Assembly (NCBI GenBank): GCA_003140115.1
Contig: PLIQ01000127.1
Coordinates: 2,636 to 14,251, forward strand
Direction of reading: 5' to 3'
From: Actinomycetota bacterium
GTDB taxonomy: Bacteria; Actinomycetota; Actinomycetes; Streptosporangiales; Streptosporangiaceae
DNA: 11,616 nucleotides
Below the pieces are notes generated by a model. That model ran no database searches, was not told the DNA's origin, and worked only from the letters and a program-made list of their open reading frames with translations. The position numbers were made by a program, and so were the translations under genes. This document shows, one piece after another, positions 7,016-11,616 of this stretch (its first letter is position 1; every line of letters starts with the position of its first letter).

Positions 7016-8281
7016 TTATTGGTGCTCGCTGTGGTGGCGCAGGACGGCCCGTACGCTTGCGGCGATGGCGATGGCGGCGAGCACCACGAATACCAGCATG
7101 ACGCCGCGGGCCGCCGCGTATTCGGTGGCGACGCCGAGCGCGATCACCGGCGCGGACAGCCCGATGTATGCGCCGAGGAAGAAGCCGGCCAGCACCTCGG
7201 CGCGGGATTCGGGCGGCGCGGTGCTGGCCGCGGCCACCAGGGAGCCGCGGAAGACGAGGCCGCCGCCGGCGCCGGTCACGATCCCGCCGATCACGAATAC
7301 GGGCAGGCTCGGCAGCCACATCCCGGCGGTGAACAGCGTAAGGCCCGCGAAGAGCACTGGTACCGCCACCTTCAGCGTCCTGGCGATACTCGCCGTGCCG
7401 AGCGCGATCTGCGCGACCGCCCCGGCGGCGAACGCGGAGAAGGCTACCGCGCCCGCCACCGCGAACGAGGTCTCGTGCATGGTGCCGGCCAGGAAGCCGG
7501 GCATGAGGGAGTTAAAGACGCCGTAGACCGCGAACGCCGCCGCCGCGGCCCCGGTGGCGGCGAAGAAGGTGCGGCGAGCGTGCGCGGGTATCGCCACCCG
7601 CTGCGGCCGCCAGGCCGGCCGCGGGTCCGGCCGGCTGGCCGTCTCCGGGGCGAAGGCGATCAGCAGCGCCAGCACTACGAGCACCCCGCCGAAGATCACG
7701 TAGGGGACCACCAGCGGGAACGGCACGAACTGCGCGAGCAGCCCGGCGCCGAGCGGCCCGATCCCGATCCCGCCGAGGTTGGACGCTGTCGCCACCACTT
7801 GCGGACGCCGGCCCGTCGGCGACCCGCCCGCGCCCACGTGCAGTTCGGCCAGATACGCGGTCGCGGTTCCGGTGGTGAGTCCGATCGAGACGCCGGAGAC
7901 GACCCGCGCGATGATGAGGCCCGCCAGGCTGGGAAAGGCGATAAACAGGACCGCGCTGGCCACGTTGACGGCGAGCGCCGGCACCAGCACCCGGCGCCGT
8001 CCCACCCAGTCCGAGATGTGCCCGCCGAGGAACAGGCTGACGATTACGCCGATGGCGTAGACCGCGTACACCACCGTGATCATCAGCGTGGAGAAGTGGT
8101 CGCGCTGCTGGTAGATGGCGTAAAGCGGCGTCGGGACCGCGGAGAACGCGAGGTTAACGCAGAAGGCCGCCGCCACGACCCAGAACGCCACCGAGTGGTG
8201 GCGTCGGTGCCAGGTCTCCCTGGCCGGGTCCCTCGCCGGGGTGCCCGGTAGCGCTGCTGTCCATTCCGTCCGCGCGGTCAT
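7016..8281 (-). CDS. MFS transporter, probable drug/metabolite exporter
   Basis: This 421-residue protein has about 12 membrane helices, the first at about residues 31-50 after a short charged cytoplasmic tail. Helix 1 ends in the PTPLYAIYQ segment seen in actinobacterial sugar/drug-type MFS proteins. The loop 2-3 signature G87-H-I-S-D91-W-V-G94-R95-R96 is intact. Helix 4 carries an arginine (IARVVSGVSIGL) typical of proton-coupled members. It is divergent from a LysR regulator with a 126-bp shared control region containing an 18-bp palindrome, the standard layout for a locally controlled exporter. The ribosome site before the ATG is weak (GGATGGGATGAC). The substrate cannot be predicted. It is clearly different from the MFS_3-type gene at 3218-4564. 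Confidence 0.9.
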   Translation of the reverse strand: MTARTEWTAALPGTPARDPARETWHRRHHSVAFWVVAAAFCVNLAFSAVPTPLYAIYQQRDHFSTLMITVVYAVYAIGVIVSLFLGGHISDWVGRRRVLVPALAVNVASAVLFIAFPSLAGLIIARVVSGVSIGLTTGTATAYLAELHVGAGGSPTGRRPQVVATASNLGGIGIGPLGAGLLAQFVPFPLVVPYVIFGGVLVVLALLIAFAPETASRPDPRPAWRPQRVAIPAHARRTFFAATGAAAAAFAVYGVFNSLMPGFLAGTMHETSFAVAGAVAFSAFAAGAVAQIALGTASIARTLKVAVPVLFAGLTLFTAGMWLPSLPVFVIGGIVTGAGGGLVFRGSLVAAASTAPPESRAEVLAGFFLGAYIGLSAPVIALGVATEYAAARGVMLVFVVLAAIAIAASVRAVLRHHSEHQ

Positions 8282-8307
8282 GTCATCCCATCCGTCGCTT
8301 GCTTTCC

Positions 8308-8331
8308 GCAGGCCTTAGCAGGCAGGCCCTA
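8308..8331. repeat. imperfect tandem repeat GCAGGCCYTA x2 near the MFS start
   Basis: GCAGGCCTTA (8308-8317) and GCAGGCCCTA (8322-8331) recur with 14-bp spacing, 27-50 bp upstream of the MFS start codon. They could be a second regulator site or chance in GC-rich DNA; I see nothing that decides it. Confidence 0.35.
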
Positions 8332-8345
8332 CTGCGAGGATCGCC

Positions 8346-8363
8346 GACATGATCTATCATGTC
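8346..8363. promoter_or_regulatory. 18-bp perfect palindrome in the LysR/MFS divergent control region
   Basis: GACATGATCTATCATGTC has perfect 8-bp arms (GACATGAT / ATCATGTC) around CT. It begins 65 bp from the MFS start and ends 45 bp from the LysR start, in the most AT-rich part of the window. It is the best candidate operator for both genes. It is more symmetric than an ordinary LysR T-N11-A site, so a different repressor (for example TetR or GntR type) could also bind. Confidence 0.6.
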
Positions 8364-8407
8364 CAACGAAAGATAACGATCACACTCATGCTCAATAGGA
8401 ATTAATC

Positions 8408-9289
8408 GTGGAACTGCGGCACCTTGAGCACTTCGTCGCCGTCGCCGAGGAGCGGAACTTTACCCGGGCCGCACGGCGCCTCCACCTGGTCCAGTCGGCC
8501 CTGTCGGTGTCCATCCGCTCGCTGGAGCGCGAGCTTGACACCAAGCTGTTCGAGCGGACCACGCGCGAGGTCAGGCTGACCGACGCCGGCCGTGTCCTGC
8601 TGCCAGAGGCGCGCCGCACCCTCGACGCGGCCGCCAGCGCCCGGGCGGCGGTCTTCGGCGCGCACGAGGGCCTGCGCGGGACGCTGCGGCTCGGCATGAT
8701 GCAGGTGATTAACGTGGTCGAGGTCGGCTCGCTGATCGCACGGTTCCACCGCGAACGGCCGCTGGTGGACATCCGGCCCAGGACCGCTCCCGGCGGGTCG
8801 GCGGCGCTGATCGCCGATGTCCGGCGCGGCACCCTGGATGCCGCCTTCGCGGCCATCAGCGGCCCGGACCAGCCGGGGCTGACGGCGACGACGCTGGCCT
8901 GCGAGCCCGTGCTGCTCGGCTGCCCGCCCGATCACCCGCTGGCCCGACGCGCGGTCGTCTCGGTCAGCGAGCTGGCCGACGAGCCGTTCGTCGACCACAC
9001 GCCGGGCTGGGGCACCCGCACGATCGCCGACCAGCTATTCGCCAGGGCAGGCGTCGAGCGGCCGATCGGCATCGAGGTCCCCGACGCCTCGATCCAGGTG
9101 TCGCTGGTCCGCGCCGGGCTCGGACTGGCCATCCTGCCAGCGTCGATGATCGCGGACACGGGCCTGACGGGCGTGCCGTTGCAGCCCGCCGCCACCTTCA
9201 CCGTGGCGTTCGTCGTCCCCGCCGGCCGGCCGCTGTCCCCGGTCACCCAGGCGTTCGCCGACCTCGTCGCCACCACGCATCAGCCCTAG
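8408..9289 (+). CDS. LysR-family transcriptional regulator
   Basis: The protein is 293 residues, standard for the family. The N-terminal winged helix runs from MELRHLEHFVAVAEERNFTR through the LVQSALSVSIRSLE recognition helix to TDAGRVLL (about 1-62), then a linker helix. The rest (about 90-290) is a two-lobed periplasmic-binding-protein-like effector domain, with LGMMQV at its start, a DAAFAAISGP strand, and VRAGLGLAILP near the end. The start is GTG, with AGGA (8397-8400) seven bases upstream. It is divergent from the MFS exporter at 7016-8281, which by LysR convention is its probable target; it usually also represses itself. The effector is unknown. A hairpin follows 21 bp after the stop. 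Confidence 0.93.
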   Translation: MELRHLEHFVAVAEERNFTRAARRLHLVQSALSVSIRSLERELDTKLFERTTREVRLTDAGRVLLPEARRTLDAAASARAAVFGAHEGLRGTLRLGMMQVINVVEVGSLIARFHRERPLVDIRPRTAPGGSAALIADVRRGTLDAAFAAISGPDQPGLTATTLACEPVLLGCPPDHPLARRAVVSVSELADEPFVDHTPGWGTRTIADQLFARAGVERPIGIEVPDASIQVSLVRAGLGLAILPASMIADTGLTGVPLQPAATFTVAFVVPAGRPLSPVTQAFADLVATTHQP

Positions 9290-9469
9290 ACGCAATGGCG
9301 TTCCGCGCGCGGGCGGCGCTAGCCGCCCATGGCCTTGCTCCGTGAGCCTAGGCTGCCGCGGGGCGGGCACGGACGTATCCGCCAGCGTGATCGCCGAAGA
9401 TATGTCTCAATACCGATTGTTCGTAACCTTACGTGATGTCCGTTCGCCGCCACTGACACAGAGAGACCG
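9290..9469. other. gene-free convergent gap with an AT-richer patch
   Basis: The 180 bp between the LysR and LLM stops hold the hairpin at 9311-9328, the palindrome AGCCTAGGCT (9345-9354), and an AT-richer patch (9397-9441) with the 12-bp inverted repeat CGTAACCTTACG (9422-9433). The patch looks more like a promoter than a 3' end, but neither strand leads to a gene in sense direction. It may be a relic of a lost gene or an antisense start. Confidence 0.5.
9311..9328. terminator. GC-rich hairpin between convergent LysR and LLM genes
   Basis: GGGCGGC-GCTA-GCCGCCC forms a perfect 7-bp stem with a 4-base loop, 21 bp after the LysR stop. There is no T-tract on either strand, so it would be the U-less kind described in actinomycetes, possibly working in both directions. 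The rest of the gap 9290-9469 has a 10-bp palindrome (AGCCTAGGCT, 9345-9354) and an AT-richer stretch (9397-9441), and no gene. Confidence 0.55.
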
Positions 9470-10342
9470 CTAGTCGCTGACCAGCGTTTCGCGCACGGCG
9501 GGGACGACTTCCTCGGCGAAGATGCGGGACTGGCGCTCCCGGTCGCCGCTGGGCCAGAAGACGAAGGTGTTCATCCCGAAATCGCTGTACAGCGTCGTGA
9601 GGGTGTCGACCCAGCGTTCCTTCGGCCCGTGGAACATGTCCCGGCTTTCCGGCGTGATCGATCCCATGACGTTGTAGAGCCGGACGATCCGGTCCGGGTC
9701 GCGGCCCGCCTCGCGGGCTGACTCGGTGAGGATGTCGCCGAGTTCGGCCAGCCGCGGCGGGGGTACGTACGGTGCCGACACCGACCACCCGTCGGCCTTG
9801 GCGCCGGCCAGGCGGACCGCTCGGGGACCGACGACGCCGAGCCAGATCCCGACATCGTGGGCCGGGCGGGGTCCCGGCTGGGCGTCCGGCACCTGATAGT
9901 GCTGTCCGGCGTACCGGAAAGGCTCCCCGGCCCAGCTCGCCCGGATGATGTCCACTGCCTCGCTCAGCGCCTGCCGGGCTTCCGCGACGGTGCGCCGCGG
10001 GCCGCCCATGCCCGCGATCGCGTCGTGGAACCCGCCGGCGCCCAGGCCGAGTTCGAAGCGGCCGCCGCTGAGGACGTCGATGGTGGCCGCCTGCTTAGCG
10101 AGCATCGCGGGCGGCCGTAGCGGCAGGTCCGCCACGTTAGGGAACAGGTGCACCCGGCTGGTATGCGCGGCCAGCCAGGTGATGTGGGTCAGCGTGTCGA
10201 CGAAATCGGGGTTGTAGGGATGGTCCTGGACCCCGGCGTACTCCAGGCCGGTGGCGTCAGCGATGGCCGCGATGCGCGCGGCGATGGCCAAGCCGCCGGT
10301 GTTGGGGTCCACGTTGAGGCCGAACGCGACCGGGCGTGTCAT
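9470..10342 (-). CDS. LLM-class (luciferase-like) F420-dependent oxidoreductase
   Basis: From the ATG at 10342 the protein has 290 residues and the TIM-barrel pattern of bacterial luciferase-like F420 enzymes. It shows FGLNVDPN on strand 1, the D40-H41-P42 turn, and the hallmark RPPAMLAKQAATIDVLSGGR stretch (76-95), followed by E-L-G-L-G-A-G. The later W-L-G-V-V-G-P-R-A and ADGWSVS strands also fit. Such enzymes use reduced or oxidised F420 for hydride transfer to alcohols, imines or sugar phosphates; the substrate here is not readable. A GTG at 10363 would add seven residues. I prefer the ATG because TAAGGT ends seven bases before it, suggesting a leaderless message. It converges with the LysR gene, and tandem repeats lie at its -35 region. 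It stands alone, with no F420 biosynthesis gene nearby. Confidence 0.92.
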   Translation of the reverse strand: MTRPVAFGLNVDPNTGGLAIAARIAAIADATGLEYAGVQDHPYNPDFVDTLTHITWLAAHTSRVHLFPNVADLPLRPPAMLAKQAATIDVLSGGRFELGLGAGGFHDAIAGMGGPRRTVAEARQALSEAVDIIRASWAGEPFRYAGQHYQVPDAQPGPRPAHDVGIWLGVVGPRAVRLAGAKADGWSVSAPYVPPPRLAELGDILTESAREAGRDPDRIVRLYNVMGSITPESRDMFHGPKERWVDTLTTLYSDFGMNTFVFWPSGDRERQSRIFAEEVVPAVRETLVSD

Positions 10343-10349
10343 GGTCCCG

Positions 10350-10355
10350 ACCTTA
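10350..10355 (-). promoter_or_regulatory. -10 element (TAAGGT) for a leaderless LLM transcript
   Basis: On the minus strand TAAGGT fits TANNNT and is followed by seven bases and the ATG. No consensus -35 is found 16-19 bp upstream; the repeat block sits there instead, which would suit activator-dependent transcription. Confidence 0.45.
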
Positions 10356-10367
10356 GCGGGCACCGTC

Positions 10368-10391
10368 GTGAACCCCTTGGGGTGAACCCCT
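10368..10391. repeat. tandem GTGAACCCCT repeats with embedded palindromes at the LLM promoter
   Basis: GTGAACCCCT occurs exactly twice, at 10368-10377 and 10382-10391 (period 14). Between and across the copies lie two palindromes: ACCCCTTGGGGT (10372-10383), which is perfect, and GGGGT-GA-ACCCC (10379-10390). Read toward the LLM gene the unit is AGGGGTTCAC, starting where its -35 should be. The GTTCACC core resembles the PhoP (phosphate) box unit of streptomycetes, but the period is 14, not 11. A regulator site is likely; its owner is open. Confidence 0.6.
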
Positions 10392-10863
10392 CACCGCGGC
10401 GTGTCGTGTGACGGGGATGGCGATACGAGGAGCGTGGCTGCCTGCCGCTGGCTGAGCGCGCGGCCGGCGGCCAGCGCGGCGTCCCACTCCGCGGGTTCGG
10501 TGGTCGCGCGGGCGGGAGCCAGGAACTCCTCGAGCATTTCCGGTTGTCTCCGCCCTGCTCCCGTCGCTCGAGCGCGTACTCGCGGATGGTTTCCAGCATG
10601 CCGACGCGGGGCTCGCCGTCGACGCCGTCGGTCACCGTGATCAGGCTGACGTCCAGCAGCCCGGCGGCCAGCTGCAGCGGTACGAACAACCGCGACGCGC
10701 CGCACGCGGCCACCTCCTCGACGGACCCCGCCTCGCGGGGCACCTGCAGCGGCGGCACCGGCAGCTCCCGCTCACCGGGCAGTTGCAGCGGCCGCCGCGA
10801 CGTCGCCAGCACCACCAGACCGGGAGCGGCCGCCAGCAGCCCGGCCGCCACCCCGGCCGCGCC
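10391..10863 (-). pseudogene. remnant of a LuxR/AfsR-like ATPase transcriptional regulator
   Basis: Three pieces of a large regulator can be recognised in order. Piece A (10863-10681) reads AAGLLAAAPGLVVLATSRRP and on to GASRLFV, the end of an NB-ARC-type ATPase core. Piece B (about 10671-10543) reads LLDVSLITV, then GEPRVGMLETIREYALERR, a segment that in intact relatives lies roughly 150-200 residues further on. Piece C (10537-10391), in a different frame, reads E-P-A-E-W-D-A-A-L-A-A-G-R-A-L-S, the usual C-terminal end of these proteins after the TPR repeats. So there are two internal deletions, a frameshift near 10540 and no N-terminus: under 160 residues survive of a protein normally near 700-1000. 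It is not functional as read. No transposon scar is visible. The family call comes from recalled motifs. Confidence 0.72.
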
Positions 10864-10977
10864 GGCGTTTCGTGCGGCTGTCTGCTCGGTGTTTCGGGGT
10901 CGTGTGGCTGGCGGTCACGGTGCTAGCGTCGGTGTGCGGCTTGGCTGGCTGTCCCCCGGCGGGCTGCCGGGAGCGAG

Positions 10978-10985
10978 AAGGAGGT
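10978..10985 (+). promoter_or_regulatory. near-perfect ribosome binding site AAGGAGGT for the DUF574 gene
   Basis: AAGGAGGT complements the 16S rRNA tail over its full length and stands five bases before GTG 10991, fixing that start. In the gap 10864-10990 the only promoter-like element is TAGCGT (10924-10929); no matching -35 is clear. Confidence 0.75.
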
Positions 10986-10990
10986 GCATC

Positions 10991-11616
10991 GTGGCAAGGC
11001 GCTGGCTGTCAGCTGGCCGGCCGGACGATTCCGGGCCGGTGGCAGCCAGGGTGGACACCACCGTGGCGCACATCGCCCGGGTCTATGACTACTGGCTGGG
11101 CGGGAAGGATAACTTCGCCGTCGACCGGATAGCCGCTGAACGGGTGATCGCGGCTCATCCAGACATCGTCCGCTCGGCGCGCGGCAACCGGGCCTTCCTG
11201 GGGCGGGCGGTGCGGTACCTGGTGAGCGAGGCCGGGGTCCGCCAGTTCCTGGACATCGGCACTGGCCTGCCCGCCGCGAACAACACGCACGAGGTGGCCC
11301 AAGGCGCGGCGCCGGAGTGCCGGGTGGTGTACGTGGACAATGACCCGGTGGTGCTGTCCCACGCCAAGGCGCTGCTGGCGAGCGGGCCCGAGGGTGTCAC
11401 GGCGTACGTCGACGCCGACCTGCGAGACCCGGAGACGATCCTTGCCGCGGCGGCGGAGGTGCTGGATTTCTCCCGTCCGGTGGCCGTCATGCTGGTGGCG
11501 ATCTTGCAGCACATCAGCGATCAGGACGATCCGTACGGGATCGTGGCCAGGGTGGCTGCCAGCGTGCCGTCCGGGAGCTACCTGGTGCTCTCGCACCCCG
11601 CCCGCGACATCCAGGC
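10991..11616 (+). CDS. DUF574 S-adenosylmethionine-dependent methyltransferase (3' partial)
   Basis: The gene is open to the window end, with 208 codons visible of a family that is usually about 260-280 residues. The N-terminal family signature is intact: T23-T-V-A-H, then ARVYDYWLGGKDNFAVDR (29-46), and SARGNRAFLGRAVRYL (62-77). The Rossmann SAM site is D88-I-G-T-G-L-P94, with an acidic ribose contact in YVDNDP (114-119). The D141-A-D-L-R-D segment follows, then LVAILQHI, where catalytic-fold strand 4 is expected. DUF574 (PF04672-type) proteins are abundant, often as many paralogues, in filamentous actinomycetes; substrates are largely unknown. Start is GTG with an excellent ribosome site. 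It is divergent from the regulator remnant. I see no cause to link it to a neighbouring biosynthetic gene within this window. Confidence 0.93.
   Translation, partial: MARRWLSAGRPDDSGPVAARVDTTVAHIARVYDYWLGGKDNFAVDRIAAERVIAAHPDIVRSARGNRAFLGRAVRYLVSEAGVRQFLDIGTGLPAANNTHEVAQGAAPECRVVYVDNDPVVLSHAKALLASGPEGVTAYVDADLRDPETILAAAAEVLDFSRPVAVMLVAILQHISDQDDPYGIVARVAASVPSGSYLVLSHPARDIQ

Noticed and set aside
6983..8251. 422-codon open frame on the + strand
   Set aside because: Antisense shadow of the MFS transporter; composition is charged and repetitive (Arg, Gly, Asp, His) and it has no recognisable motif.
1..11616. CRISPR array, tRNA/rRNA genes, insertion sequences, phage genes or attachment sites
   Set aside because: No regularly spaced repeats, no cloverleaf or rRNA segments, no transposase or integrase motifs and no long terminal inverted repeats were seen on either strand.

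Overview
The window reads as chromosomal DNA of a high-GC actinomycete. All genes show strong G/C bias at third codon positions. GTG and TTG starts occur beside ATG, and three genes look leaderless. Two different coenzyme F420-dependent enzyme families are present. The last gene belongs to the DUF574 SAM-methyltransferase family, which is common in filamentous actinomycetes. I cannot name a genus. There is no rRNA, tRNA, CRISPR array, transposase or phage gene.

Layout. 1-1648 (+): a fusion of a MOSC domain with a flavin/NAD(P)H reductase and a [2Fe-2S] ferredoxin, with its N-terminus cut off by the window edge. 1694-2224 (+): gamma-type carbonic anhydrase. 2235-2663 (-): PPOX-fold F420-dependent oxidoreductase, divergent from soxR (2722-3153, +), with an excellent SoxR box between them. 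6155 down to 3218 (-): an apparent operon of a MerR-type regulator, a six-helix membrane protein of unknown function and an MFS exporter. The regulator's promoter carries a MerR-style operator in a 19-bp spacer. 6366-6986 (+): FSH-type serine hydrolase. 7016-8281 (-): a second MFS exporter, divergent from a LysR regulator (8408-9289, +), with an 18-bp palindrome between them. 9470-10342 (-): LLM-class F420-dependent oxidoreductase, preceded by tandem repeats. 10391-10863 (-): a decayed remnant of a large LuxR/AfsR-like ATPase regulator. 10991-end (+): DUF574 methyltransferase, cut by the window edge.

How the parts work together. The theme is redox chemistry and export under one-component regulators. 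SoxR probably switches on the PPOX enzyme in response to redox-active compounds. The MerR operon looks like a self-regulated efflux module. The LysR-MFS pair looks like a second one. The MOSC fusion carries a complete electron-transfer chain in one chain, which fits reductive detoxification. No wholly new system is evident. The best leads are the two MerR-family promoters readable base by base, the unnamed membrane protein in the MerR operon, the repeat block at the LLM promoter, and the single-chain MOSC reductase.
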